The notes: generated from the letters alone by a model not told the origin. Shown: positions 53,297-63,682, counted from the first letter of the stretch. The stretch: DNA of 64,000 nt from Clostridium sp. (GCA_021770825.1 JAETQD010000014.1:50321-114320), one strand, 5' to 3'. Numbers and translations: made by a program.

Positions 53297-55288
53297 ATGG
53301 AAAATACTAATAAGAATGTGGAAGAATTGTTTAATCCTAGTCTTTCGCAGGAGTACAAGGATAAATTTCAAGAGCTTATATTCAGAATGGATAATGCTTA
53401 TGCAAATTATAGAATTAAGATATTGAAGGAGGAAATTGAGACACAAAAAGTATCTACGGAGAGTGATGTTGAAGAGTTAAAATATGTAGCTTCATTAAGG
53501 GTGTTATTAGATTTGATTCAGCAGGGTTGGGTTATAGATATAAGAGATGGGGCATTATATTTACTCTTTTCTTCTGAAAATAGTAATAATAAAGATTATA
53601 TAAAATATCGCTTGAGTTTTGAAAGAAACGCTCAGTTTGAGGAGAAGTCAATTGTTCAATTTGTAGAGAGAATGGAAAAAAAGAGGAATTTTGAAGGAAG
53701 GGAAATATCCATCAAAACATTAATAGGAGATCCAACAGCTTTAATTAATAAAATTAATAATGGAGAGATTGTTGTTAGTCCATACATTCAACAGGTTACG
53801 AATGATAGAGATATATACACGGGCTATAAACTGTCTGATATATGGAGGTATTTTAGATATACTTGGTCTATTCCGTATAAGACCATGCCGGGTAGAAATA
53901 TATATTATCTTGTTAGAGATGAGGCACAAGAAAATCATCCGGTAATAGGTATTTTTGCATTAGGGAATTCTGTATTGAATCTTACTGTACGAGATAATGA
54001 TATAGGCTGGACTGTTGATGCGGTAGAGAGCAATATGGCAAGAAAACAGGATGTACAAAAATCAAATAAGCAAATAAGCCAAACGGAAGGAAAAGAGGTT
54101 TCTACAAAAATTGAACGATTTTTAGAGAGTGAAGAGGAGTATATAAGAAGAACTGAAGAATATGCAAACAAATTGTTAATTCAACTGGAAACAAATATAA
54201 AGGATGCGTTGAATGATATTTATGTAAAGGATTTGGGGTATCATAGAAATACAAAGCATTCTGATGAAGAATATATTCAAAATTTGAGGGCTCAGGCTGA
54301 GGAATTAAGGCTTAAAAATTTGAATAATACTAAAAATGATAATGTTACTGACTGGGTTGCAGAGGCGGAAAGTGAATTGTTCAAAAAGAAGAGGTTAATT
54401 GAGTTGGCTAAATTGTTAGAAACAAGGAACATTTTTCAAAAATATCATGCCTCTTCGGCAAGAGAACAAATCGTTACAATGTTAAAAACGGATGATGGTC
54501 GAAAGGCTATTAGCGCAGCCTTGATTGCTAATAGAAAAAACAAAATTGGTGCTAATATGATGGATATTATAGTTTGCGGTGCAATCCCACCATACAACGA
54601 ATTACTTGGTGGAAAATTAGTAAGTATACTGGCATGTAGTCCGCAGGTTATAAGTGATTATACAAATAGATATAAAAAGCAGGTAAGTGAAATAGCCTCT
54701 AGAATGAAAGGAAAAAAGGTTATAAGGGATAGTAGATTAGCTTATATGGGAACAACTAGTTTGTATGCCATAGGTAGTAGTCAATACAATAGAATAAAAG
54801 TTCCGATATCAGAGGATTTTGAATTAATATATAAAAAGGTTGGAGTTACTGAAGGGTTCGGAACAGTTTATTTTTCTAAGTATACAACTGATTTATTATC
54901 AAGGATTTTAGAAATAATAGATGGTGGTAAAAAAATTAATCATATCTTTGGGGAAGGAACTAGCCCTAGATTTAGGTTAATAAGTAGAGGTGTCGCTTCG
55001 CTTGGGTTAAAGGCCGATTCTTTTTTACAGCATTATTCACCAAGAATTGTGTATTGTATGGAATTGGCTAAGAATTCGAAGGATTTTTTGAACGGTTATA
55101 CATCAGAGCTACAGTATGCATTTGATTTGGATAGCCCCGAAAGTATTGCACAAGCCACAAGGAAAATGAGTGATTTTTGGTATGAACGTTGGTTGCAGAG
55201 TAGGATAAATACAGTCGATATTAAAGCACGCTTAAATAATTTTAAGGTAGAAGAATTCATGTTAAGTAGGAGGTGTAAGCATGAATAA
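53297..55288 (+). CDS. DUF4338 (DruA-like) protein
   Basis: 663 residues. Two conserved blocks resemble DUF4338 proteins, the family of DruA in Druantia anti-phage systems. The first is HPVIGIFALGNSVLNLTVRD followed by NDIGW (residues 214-238). The second comprises CGAIPPYNELLGGKL (427-441) with GTTSLY and GSSQYNRIKVP (from 485), and IFGEGTSPRFR near 551. No nuclease or ATPase motif is visible; the molecular role of DUF4338 is unknown. ATG 53297 is preferred to 53285 because GGAGG then lies 5 bases upstream. The end overlaps the ATPase gene by 8 bases. The family call is from memory of its motifs. Confidence 0.72.
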   Translation: MENTNKNVEELFNPSLSQEYKDKFQELIFRMDNAYANYRIKILKEEIETQKVSTESDVEELKYVASLRVLLDLIQQGWVIDIRDGALYLLFSSENSNNKDYIKYRLSFERNAQFEEKSIVQFVERMEKKRNFEGREISIKTLIGDPTALINKINNGEIVVSPYIQQVTNDRDIYTGYKLSDIWRYFRYTWSIPYKTMPGRNIYYLVRDEAQENHPVIGIFALGNSVLNLTVRDNDIGWTVDAVESNMARKQDVQKSNKQISQTEGKEVSTKIERFLESEEEYIRRTEEYANKLLIQLETNIKDALNDIYVKDLGYHRNTKHSDEEYIQNLRAQAEELRLKNLNNTKNDNVTDWVAEAESELFKKKRLIELAKLLETRNIFQKYHASSAREQIVTMLKTDDGRKAISAALIANRKNKIGANMMDIIVCGAIPPYNELLGGKLVSILACSPQVISDYTNRYKKQVSEIASRMKGKKVIRDSRLAYMGTTSLYAIGSSQYNRIKVPISEDFELIYKKVGVTEGFGTVYFSKYTTDLLSRILEIIDGGKKINHIFGEGTSPRFRLISRGVASLGLKADSFLQHYSPRIVYCMELAKNSKDFLNGYTSELQYAFDLDSPESIAQATRKMSDFWYERWLQSRINTVDIKARLNNFKVEEFMLSRRCKHE

Positions 55289-56822
55289 GTTGGATTTTGT
55301 TCGTAAGCTTTACAGAGGAAAAAATTGTTATTCTGATCCATTAACACCTGAAGAAATAGAACTTATTCATATAAGGTCTACAACTGAAAATATAATTAGT
55401 CAGATGCTTGAGGATAAGAAAATCATATTTTTGACAGGTAATCCCGGAGATGGAAAGACCTATATTATTAAAGCGTTGGATGCAGTGATTAATAAGGTGA
55501 GTGCTTATGTTGAAACGGATTTAAGCAGTATAGAGGATTATTCTGATATAGTAGAAAATATCAAACAATGCTACGAAAATGGTAGTGCTTGTATTATAGC
55601 GGCAAACGAATATCCGTTTATTAAGCTGGAAAAGGCTATGGGAGAAAAATATCCAGAAATATCAGAGCAGATACGTGCTGTAAAGAAGAATAGCATCGTA
55701 TATGGTGTTCCATCCTTTGAATGTGGACGAATTGTCGTTGTTGATCTCAATGATAGAAATTTATTGGATAGAGAGAAGAAAACAATTCTTGCGGCTATTG
55801 ATAAATTAGTAGGCTTGTTGGAGGATAGTAAGGGTATAAACCATATATTAGATGAAAATATACAAGCCTTGTCTAATGAGCTTGTAAGAGAACAATTGCT
55901 AAAGATTTTCGAAATTATTGCGATTTGTGGTGAACATTTTGTGATGAGGGATATATTGGGGACTATTGCTTATGCGGTTTCGGCGTGTGTTGATGATGAA
56001 GAATATACGCATTATTATGATACATTATTTAGTGGAAGCAGTGAATTGAACAATTATTTAAAGCAGTTTGATCCTGTTTATTTAAGTGAACCTGATATAG
56101 ATGAGCAAATATGGAATGGTGAGATAGAAGATGGATGGGTTTTGAATGCGCCAAGTAAATGGCCTCTTGAGTATGATGATACAGAGGAGGCATTAACTGC
56201 ATTTGCTTCAATAAAAAGAAAATTCTATTTTGAGAATATCTATTCGAAAAGAATATCAGAATTACAGCCAGATGAATATGTTGATTGCTGTAAGGTGTTC
56301 CAGCAGATTGATTCACGGAAAAGTAAAGTTAGAGATATCATTGTACAGGCCATAAATAGAATGTATTTGAAGTCTGATGATGCAAAGAATCAATTACGCA
56401 TTTGGAGTACTCATAGCTATGATTTGAGCAGAGAATCCTCAGCAGCAGTTTCTAGCAGATATATTCCGAATAGTGAACTGTTGTTGGAATGCCCACGTCC
56501 TTCAGATTGGCTTGCAGATATGGAATATACACCAACACATTTGATTTTACGTCATCAGAGTTTTGATTCTCCAGTGTTGAAATTAGATGTAGATATGTTG
56601 AAAACGTTATTTATGGTTAGAAAGGGATATCCGGTAGGCTTACTGTCTGATAAATATGAGCAGATGATAAGTCAGTTTCTTGACGAAATAGCAGGAAAAA
56701 ATGGAGCAACACGACCATATGACGAAGGAGAAATTATTATTGCCAATCGAAAAGAGGATTATAAAAAATCCCTTTATATTCGTAATAATAAGTACAGCTT
56801 TACGGAAGGAGAAGATTTGTAA
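55281..56822 (+). CDS. P-loop ATPase (DptF-like in layout)
   Basis: 513 residues. Walker A is GNPGDGKT (53-60). A strand ACIIAANEYPF (about 103-113) and GRIVVVDLND (149-158) are candidates for the sensor and Walker B regions. The remainder is helical without a recognised domain. The order and size (an ATPase followed by a ~490-residue protein and a >1,500-residue motor/nuclease) recall DptF-DptG-DptH of phosphorothioation-dependent restriction, but the motifs are not clearly those of DptF. AGGAGGTG precedes the ATG. Overlapping stop and start (TAATG) link it to the next gene. Confidence 0.7.
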   Translation: MNKLDFVRKLYRGKNCYSDPLTPEEIELIHIRSTTENIISQMLEDKKIIFLTGNPGDGKTYIIKALDAVINKVSAYVETDLSSIEDYSDIVENIKQCYENGSACIIAANEYPFIKLEKAMGEKYPEISEQIRAVKKNSIVYGVPSFECGRIVVVDLNDRNLLDREKKTILAAIDKLVGLLEDSKGINHILDENIQALSNELVREQLLKIFEIIAICGEHFVMRDILGTIAYAVSACVDDEEYTHYYDTLFSGSSELNNYLKQFDPVYLSEPDIDEQIWNGEIEDGWVLNAPSKWPLEYDDTEEALTAFASIKRKFYFENIYSKRISELQPDEYVDCCKVFQQIDSRKSKVRDIIVQAINRMYLKSDDAKNQLRIWSTHSYDLSRESSAAVSSRYIPNSELLLECPRPSDWLADMEYTPTHLILRHQSFDSPVLKLDVDMLKTLFMVRKGYPVGLLSDKYEQMISQFLDEIAGKNGATRPYDEGEIIIANRKEDYKKSLYIRNNKYSFTEGEDL

Positions 56823-58306
56823 TGGCGACAAAGAAGTTTTTGAAGGAACTTGGTACAGATATTGCAAATACAAAATTAGAGTTTTTGCCAACCTCAAACT
56901 CGACGAAGCCAATGCATATTGCAAATGGTTTCTTTAGAGCATGTACAGGTGAAGTGTGTAACGTGCAAGATATACATGAATGGGTCATAAGTGAGAGACG
57001 AACTGATGGTAAAGCAATCACCTCAGAGGATTTAAAAGAAAAGTATGTGGATATTTTGGAATATGGTACAGATGAGAACAGTGATAATATAAAAGAAGTA
57101 CGTTTTTTGTTTGAAAAAGTGTTTAATCCAGATGCAACTGTTTATCCAAGCTATGCTAATTCAGTTTTAAATATTAGCTCACATTGGTTGATAAAGGACA
57201 GGATAGATTCTGAGGCAAGAATAGGTGATTTTATTTATAATATTTTAGCAGTGCCTAGGGATGGACAAGTGTCAAGAGTTATTGAATTAACACAGAAGGC
57301 ATTAAAAAATGATAAGGATGATATCACAAGATTAATTAAGCCTATATTAGGTGCAAAAGTAATTCAGGGAGAACGACAAACAAAAACTGAAAAGGATTTT
57401 GTTGAGATTGATATGAATTTCTCAAAAGGCGTTATACGTGATGGATATGATGCAATTGCAGAGAATATGATTTTTATGGAGCAGGCAAATAATTCACTGC
57501 TGTTCCTTAAAAGAATAATTAATTATGCTACATTTGCAACAGTTTTTTATTTGATTGATGTGAATCATGCTATGTATAATGCTGTTCGCGTTCCATTACT
57601 GCTGGATTCTGGTATTGGCTTGTCTGCTATAGAGGCGGCAAGTGAGGAGTGTTATAAAAGCGGAAAGAAGGAAGTGGAAAACTTTTATATTAATTGCATA
57701 AAAGAAAGATTGAGCAGTGAGATTGTAAATCATAACTCTGAGGAAGAGTGTATGAGTTATATTGAAAAATCTCCATTTGATGAAACTAATGAGAAAAAGG
57801 ATGAAAGAGGATTAGTAAAAAGGTATTTTTCTGCATATGTGCAAAGTGGAGATTCACCATTAGATGCATTGGCAAAGGCATTGCAGATGGCATTATATAC
57901 TTTTACATATTCTAATAATACTCCCTCTGATTTTTGCAGAGTGTGTGGTGGTAGAAGTGGATTGGTTGGTCCAAAGGGTAATGCTGCAACAAAACGCTTG
58001 CTTATAGATAGATTTTTGTTAGAAACAATTGCGTTATCAGTTGTGTCACCACAAGAATTAGAAAATGGTATGGAGTTCAAGGAATTTGGTAAGCGGTTAA
58101 GGGAAAAATATAATATTATTATTGGTACAGATGTTGAATTAGAGTATGAGCTGTTAGAAAATGCGAATATTGCGCAGTTAGTGCCAGGAGACTTAAGAGG
58201 AGAGTTAGCTAATAATGCTAGGGGTATAGCAGATATGCTTAATTCCATGAATTTAGCAAAAAGATATGCAGATGGTGTTACTATTATAGGATGGAGGTTA
58301 CAGTGA
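56822..58306 (+). CDS. Conserved-looking protein of unknown function (494 residues)
   Basis: No family was recognised. The protein is mixed alpha/beta with a Lys/Glu-rich surface. A single CxxC (C372-C375 in DFCRVCGGRSGLVGP) could be half a zinc site. The C-terminal quarter carries regular helices (LENANIAQLVPGDLRGELANNARG). Its position between the ATPase and the FtsK-type protein corresponds to DptG in Dpt clusters, and the gene is tied to both by overlapping stop/start codons (TAATG and TGATG). It is probably a structural partner of the complex. Confidence 0.6.
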   Translation: MATKKFLKELGTDIANTKLEFLPTSNSTKPMHIANGFFRACTGEVCNVQDIHEWVISERRTDGKAITSEDLKEKYVDILEYGTDENSDNIKEVRFLFEKVFNPDATVYPSYANSVLNISSHWLIKDRIDSEARIGDFIYNILAVPRDGQVSRVIELTQKALKNDKDDITRLIKPILGAKVIQGERQTKTEKDFVEIDMNFSKGVIRDGYDAIAENMIFMEQANNSLLFLKRIINYATFATVFYLIDVNHAMYNAVRVPLLLDSGIGLSAIEAASEECYKSGKKEVENFYINCIKERLSSEIVNHNSEEECMSYIEKSPFDETNEKKDERGLVKRYFSAYVQSGDSPLDALAKALQMALYTFTYSNNTPSDFCRVCGGRSGLVGPKGNAATKRLLIDRFLLETIALSVVSPQELENGMEFKEFGKRLREKYNIIIGTDVELEYELLENANIAQLVPGDLRGELANNARGIADMLNSMNLAKRYADGVTIIGWRLQ

Positions 58307-61300
58307 TGGATTTATTAACTAAAGTTATTGCAGAAACTATATCCAAGAAATGCAATGATGGAAGCTTTGGCGTTTCATTGATTAATATTCCTTCTGTCAA
58401 TTATGCAGATCTTGTGTCTAATATAAGTTTAAATAAGAAGGCTGAAATTTTCTTTTTAGGTTTTTATGAAAAAGAGATTAAGTCTATGGAATTGGTGAGA
58501 AGGGATGGTATAAGTTTTTTTTATACAGTTGAAGAGGCAGAAATATCCAGAAATACTGGTGATGAAAGTGTGTTTAGAATTCTTATTATAAAAAGACAGG
58601 ATATTGAGAAACTTTCCTCATTGAGATGGTTTGAAGAAATTGATATGACGGGAACCTATAAGTCTATCTGTGATTATAGCATGAGTCATATTAAAGACAA
58701 AAATTCTACGATTATAAATTTGATAAGGGCATTGAAAAGAAAAAGCATACAATCGGTGTTGAGCTTTGAAAATGTTTTAGCATATTTAGGAGATATTATG
58801 TCTGCGAGTAAAGAAGAACTTCCGCAGGTAGTTCGCACAAAGTTATATAAATTGGGCTTGTGTGCGGATAAGTCATTTGCAATTGGCAATGTTGGTGTTG
58901 ATGAATTTGTAAAAAGCATAAAGCGTAATGCAGCGGTTGTTAAAAGAATTGGTGGATTAGAGCAAAAGGAGCGACAGGGTATTAATAACTATTATACTAA
59001 GCACCCTGAAAGTTCAGTTACAAAGTTGATTTTAAAGTATAGAGATATAAAGGATATCAATATATTGTGCGATATGGATATCGAAGAGGTCGAAGCATGC
59101 TTGAAGGCTGTGTCTGCGTCAAAAAAGAAACCCACTGGCAAAAAGAAAGGCAGTGGTGGAAAAATATCTCAAACAACAGTAGCGGCGCAGTTGATTTTTG
59201 ATGGCAGTAAGGAAGAAATAGAAGAGGTAATATCAGAATTTGTAGAGAGAGTTAAAAATCAAGAGAATCCAGATAAATCAGAAACTCTTGAAGTAGAGGT
59301 GGGCGACAGTAAAATGCAGGTAAGTAGAGAACCTGTTTCAAAAACTGTGGCAACAAAAATGTCATCTAAAAGAAACTATGGAGCTTGTATTTTTGCGGAG
59401 GTTGATAATGTAAGAGCAGCTATAGACGGTTATAATGATAAATATTATCATAAAGATTTCAACCAAGAGTTTGTTATGCAGATAAAGGATTGGTTAAAGA
59501 CATCTTTGCAATATATTCCGGATTTGTCTATAGTTGAAGCCTTTGAAGAATATTTATTGTGTCGAGATGTTATATATGATGAATATACTCGAATGATAAC
59601 CGATGAATACGGACAGATAAGAGATGAGATGGAAGGCTATTCTATTGCTGAACGCTTGCATGACATACCTATGCTACAGATAATTAGTAATATAAAAATT
59701 TTTTCGGATTATATTAATGCATATGAGAAGTTACTTGCTGCAATTAATGTGGAATTTCCTAAAATAAGTACGATGATTGCACAAAGTGTAGCGAAAGATA
59801 TTGTAAATTATATTATGGCTATGGATTATGTGTTTGTGATCGGAGAAAGCAAATTTCATGCTATTCCAACGCCGATGAATCCGATGTATTTATGGAAATA
59901 TGTACGCTTGGCAGAGGAAATCCTTGAGTCAAAGGGTATAGATGGAAGTGAGATTGCTTCAATTAATGAGGATGATAAGAGCTTCATAATACGAAAAGCA
60001 GAGGATATTCCGGAACCAGTGTCTATTGTTATGATTACTAAAATGCTTAGAGAGGAAGGTGCAGTATATCTTCCTATAGCCGGAAAACTTGGCAATTTAC
60101 CTATATATTCAACTCAACCGCAGATTAATGAAGGTAATAGTGGAATTGAAGTTGTTAAACAAAGTGTTGTAAGGTATATATGCTTATATCCGCATGCAAG
60201 CATGATGCTAAGAATAACATTCGTGAATCCACCTTCTGTAGAAAATGTAATTGCAATGCTGAAAAAATTAGATGCGGAAAGAGATTTGAGTTCGTTTGGC
60301 GTGGATATATCAATATATAGGACAAAGGAAGCCCCTAGTCATTGGGTTGAAATAACGGACAAATCCTTACAAGAAGGACTTTTGGGAAAGATTAAAAATG
60401 GAAAGAATATGCACTTTTCCTTGAATATTAGAAATGAGACTATAGACTATGATAAGCTGTTGTTGGAATTAGGTAAAAAGAAGCAGCATTTAATTGTAAT
60501 TTTTGATCCTAACGAAAAGGAAATTCGCACAGCTAAGAGTGAAAGATATAATCACATTCATCCTTTGTGCGTGCCAATGGTTTATCAATATAATCCATTC
60601 AAGGACGAGGTGGATATTAGACCGTCTAATGAGGGTGGTATTTTTTCGTATTATTCAAGTATACTGGAGAAGCTCAATGAGCATTCTTCAAGCTTTGCAC
60701 ATACGAGTATATTTAGTAGATCACCAATAAGGAGGGAAACTTATAATAGTTTACTTGAAAATACAGATTGGATGATTATTCTCGACCAAAATTTAAAAAG
60801 CTGGGACATTTCACTGCAATCAGAAAGTGAAAAGCTATTTTATAAGGAGGATGAATGCCGTTCGATAGGTATTTATTCAAAAAATAGTAGAAAGTTTTCT
60901 TTGGGATATAAAAAAACTATAGAGAACTTGGGTAACTACATTGCGACTGAAAAAGGCTTGGAAAATATGATAAAAACAATCAGATCAGTAAATGATGATG
61001 GATTGCTTAGCATAGTTTCACATTCCACCAATAGAATCTTCGATGATAATCATGGAAAGGGTAGTTTAGGTCTTGGCATAGCTGCTATATCTTATTTAAA
61101 AGGAAATAGTGACGCATTACTTGTAGGATTAGATACACAACTGGCAAGAGAGTGGCTTTCTGAAAGGGAGGAGGGTATCCTGCCTGATTTGATAGGTATT
61201 AATCTTCGGGGTGATGATATTCGAGTAGACCTTATTGAGGTGAAAACTGGAAATGGTGATTTTAGAATTTGTGGTGAACAAATATCAGGACATGCAGTAG

Positions 61301-62964
61301 AGCAGGTGTGCGTGTTAGATAACCTGATTAAGGAGATATTTGGAAGAAGTGAAAAGATAACAACAGTATCAAGACGAGAAATTTTGCGTCATCACGTATT
61401 TGAAAGCTTGTATAGTGCAGATCTTACTAATACTGAAAAGCATAATTTGACGGAAAAATTAAATCAACTGTTTGCCGGAGAGTTAGATTTAAAAATCAAG
61501 AAAAACATAGTTTTTGTTGATTTTAATTCGGCAGATACAAAGAGTGAAATTCTTGAGGCTGGAGATTCTTTGGTTGGCAACAAGATTATTTTTACTAAGA
61601 TTGGTAGTGAAGATATTCAGAAAATATTATCTGGTATTGTAGTTGATGAAAATATTTTTTTGCAAGCCGAACAAGCGAATGAAATATTTGTTAATGGCGA
61701 AAACAAAGTTAATGTTTCGGATATAGATAATGATGTATCAGAGTCTATGTCAGAGAACAATGATGAAAAAACGGGAATTATTAGTGACGCAACAAATATG
61801 GCAGATGAACAGATAAAGGAAGTGCAAGAAGAAACAGAAGATGTAAATATGGATCATACGCCAGAAAAAGAGCAGGAAGCATTATTTATAAAAGAAAAGT
61901 GCTACCGCCTTAATAAGGTGTTGAGAGATTTTGGGATTAAAGCAGTGCCCATAACTGAAGAAAATGTTTTAGTAGCATCCCGTTTTGTAAGATTTAAAAT
62001 AGAACTTCGTTCAGGAGAAACTATTAGGAATTTAGAAAAATATAAGCAAGATATATCGCGAGAAATAGAAGCCTTTGGTGAGATCATGATTGATAATATC
62101 AAAGGAACACGCTATGTGGGTATGGATGTTCCGTTTGAGAGAAACGGTAACGCACTTGAGTTATTGGAAAATTTGAACTTGCTTTATGCTTCTAGTGGTA
62201 GCCTTGATATATTGGCAGGACAAAAACCGGATAGTAACATAGATATTCTTGATGTGTCAAAGGCACCTCATATATTGATATCTGGTACAACTGGTTCAGG
62301 AAAAACGGTGTTCTTGTATTCTATGATAGTTAGCTTGATAAGTAAGCATTCGAAGGATAACTTACAAATAGTAATTGTGGATCCAAAGCAAACAGATTTT
62401 CATTTTTTTAAAGGGCTTCCACATTTGCGAGATAACAAGATTATTACTGACCCAGAAGAGGCGTTGAAGATGCTGGATGAAATCAATAGTACTGAGAAGG
62501 AACATAGAACACAGTTACTAATAGAGAACAATAGCAGAGATATAGAATCTTATAATGCTAAAAATCCGTCTAATCCAATGAGAAGATTGGTTGTTTTCAT
62601 AGATGAATACGCAGATTTAGTTAAGGCAGCGGAAATGCTTGGTATTAGAAAGGATTTCGAAGCCAGATTATGTATGCTGGCTCAGCGAGTAAGAAATCTA
62701 GGAATTCATTTAGTTATTGCAACTCAGCGTCCGAGTGCTTCTATTGTGACTACAGCATTGAAGGCCAATATTCCTGTAAGAATATCATTTAGGTTACCAG
62801 CGCATCAGGATTCTATGACGATATTGGATAGAACAGGTGCAGAGGATTTATTAGGAAAAGGAGATATGCTTGCAATGACGGAGACTGATTATTATAGAAT
62901 GCAAGGCTTTTATATTTCGGAGGAAGATTTGCAAGAGTATTTAAGGAAATTTAAAGATGAGTAA
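58306..62964 (+). CDS. Large protein with PD-(D/E)xK-like segment and FtsK/SpoIIIE-type motor
   Basis: 1,552 residues from ATG 58306. The C-terminal ~250 residues are an FtsK/SpoIIIE-type DNA-translocase ATPase: Walker A GTTGSGKT (1327-1334), Walker B VVFIDEYADL (1429-1438), then IATQRPSASIVTTALKANIP and LLGKGDMLAM. A nuclease-like signature PDLIGI...DLIEVKT (D961, E978, K980) lies upstream and fits PD-(D/E)xK folds. The first 900 residues have no recognised domain apart from a Lys/Gly-rich linker near 270. The layout resembles DptH. GGAGG lies before the start. The protein probably moves on and cuts or blocks foreign DNA. Confidence 0.75.
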   Translation: MDLLTKVIAETISKKCNDGSFGVSLINIPSVNYADLVSNISLNKKAEIFFLGFYEKEIKSMELVRRDGISFFYTVEEAEISRNTGDESVFRILIIKRQDIEKLSSLRWFEEIDMTGTYKSICDYSMSHIKDKNSTIINLIRALKRKSIQSVLSFENVLAYLGDIMSASKEELPQVVRTKLYKLGLCADKSFAIGNVGVDEFVKSIKRNAAVVKRIGGLEQKERQGINNYYTKHPESSVTKLILKYRDIKDINILCDMDIEEVEACLKAVSASKKKPTGKKKGSGGKISQTTVAAQLIFDGSKEEIEEVISEFVERVKNQENPDKSETLEVEVGDSKMQVSREPVSKTVATKMSSKRNYGACIFAEVDNVRAAIDGYNDKYYHKDFNQEFVMQIKDWLKTSLQYIPDLSIVEAFEEYLLCRDVIYDEYTRMITDEYGQIRDEMEGYSIAERLHDIPMLQIISNIKIFSDYINAYEKLLAAINVEFPKISTMIAQSVAKDIVNYIMAMDYVFVIGESKFHAIPTPMNPMYLWKYVRLAEEILESKGIDGSEIASINEDDKSFIIRKAEDIPEPVSIVMITKMLREEGAVYLPIAGKLGNLPIYSTQPQINEGNSGIEVVKQSVVRYICLYPHASMMLRITFVNPPSVENVIAMLKKLDAERDLSSFGVDISIYRTKEAPSHWVEITDKSLQEGLLGKIKNGKNMHFSLNIRNETIDYDKLLLELGKKKQHLIVIFDPNEKEIRTAKSERYNHIHPLCVPMVYQYNPFKDEVDIRPSNEGGIFSYYSSILEKLNEHSSSFAHTSIFSRSPIRRETYNSLLENTDWMIILDQNLKSWDISLQSESEKLFYKEDECRSIGIYSKNSRKFSLGYKKTIENLGNYIATEKGLENMIKTIRSVNDDGLLSIVSHSTNRIFDDNHGKGSLGLGIAAISYLKGNSDALLVGLDTQLAREWLSEREEGILPDLIGINLRGDDIRVDLIEVKTGNGDFRICGEQISGHAVEQVCVLDNLIKEIFGRSEKITTVSRREILRHHVFESLYSADLTNTEKHNLTEKLNQLFAGELDLKIKKNIVFVDFNSADTKSEILEAGDSLVGNKIIFTKIGSEDIQKILSGIVVDENIFLQAEQANEIFVNGENKVNVSDIDNDVSESMSENNDEKTGIISDATNMADEQIKEVQEETEDVNMDHTPEKEQEALFIKEKCYRLNKVLRDFGIKAVPITEENVLVASRFVRFKIELRSGETIRNLEKYKQDISREIEAFGEIMIDNIKGTRYVGMDVPFERNGNALELLENLNLLYASSGSLDILAGQKPDSNIDILDVSKAPHILISGTTGSGKTVFLYSMIVSLISKHSKDNLQIVIVDPKQTDFHFFKGLPHLRDNKIITDPEEALKMLDEINSTEKEHRTQLLIENNSRDIESYNAKNPSNPMRRLVVFIDEYADLVKAAEMLGIRKDFEARLCMLAQRVRNLGIHLVIATQRPSASIVTTALKANIPVRISFRLPAHQDSMTILDRTGAEDLLGKGDMLAMTETDYYRMQGFYISEEDLQEYLRKFKDE

Positions 62965-63640
62965 TATATCATTAGAAAAGTGTATTGCTGGTCAATTTGT
63001 GAGAGAATTGAAAAATAGATTTCTATGTGAGGTCGTTATTGATGGTAAGGTGGAGGTATGTTATATACCTTCCTCCTGCCATTTGAGCAATTTTTTGCAG
63101 TTAGAGGGAAAAGAAGTACTGTTAATGCCAACGGTAGCAAAAAAAGCTAGAACTGCCTTTGCCGTTGTGGCAGTAAAATTCAAGAGGAGTTATATAGTAT
63201 TAAATACTTCTTATGCAAACAGATTAGTAGAATATGCGATACAGGGGAGAAAGCTATCTTATCTGGGAAAAAGAAAAGCTTGCTCGCGAGAAAAGAATGT
63301 AAACGAGTATAAATGTGATTTGTATATCGCAGATACCAAGACCATTGTAGAAATAAAGAGTGTCATATCAGCAGGTGATATTGGGGTATTTCCTACAGTG
63401 TATTCGGAGCGTTCATTAAATCAACTAAGTAAGATAAAGGAACTATTACAGTCGGGATATAGAGTTGATTATATTATCGTTTCGCTAAATCCTTATGTTA
63501 AAGGTATTGAATTGTTAAAGGATACACAGTTTTATGTAGAGTTTGAAGAATGTATTAATTTGGGAATGAGTGTGCATGCATTCAATTGTAAAATTCAGAA
63601 TGCTAAGGTTTTGTTGAATAAAGAGTTATTGATTATGTAA
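62957..63640 (+). CDS. SfsA-family nuclease-like protein
   Basis: 227 residues with SfsA features: RFLCEVVIDGKVEVCYIPSS at the N-terminus, IVLNTSYANRLVEYAI in the middle, and a nuclease-type core CDLYIADTKTIVEIKS, where D121, E132 and K134 form a D-ExK site. FPTVYSERSLNQL follows. SfsA relatives bind DNA or act as nucleases of restriction-like fold. As a member of this operon it is probably an effector or processing nuclease. Its start overlaps the previous gene by 8 bases. Confidence 0.75.
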   Translation: MSNISLEKCIAGQFVRELKNRFLCEVVIDGKVEVCYIPSSCHLSNFLQLEGKEVLLMPTVAKKARTAFAVVAVKFKRSYIVLNTSYANRLVEYAIQGRKLSYLGKRKACSREKNVNEYKCDLYIADTKTIVEIKSVISAGDIGVFPTVYSERSLNQLSKIKELLQSGYRVDYIIVSLNPYVKGIELLKDTQFYVEFEECINLGMSVHAFNCKIQNAKVLLNKELLIM

Positions 63641-63682
63641 GAAGGTTGCTATGTATTGTATTGCATGAAAGGAAGTGTCTTA

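Noticed and set aside
55281..62964. Straight assignment as DptF-DptG-DptH
   Set aside because: Gene order and sizes agree, but motifs of the ATPase and middle protein do not clearly match, and no dnd genes are present, so only a resemblance is claimed.
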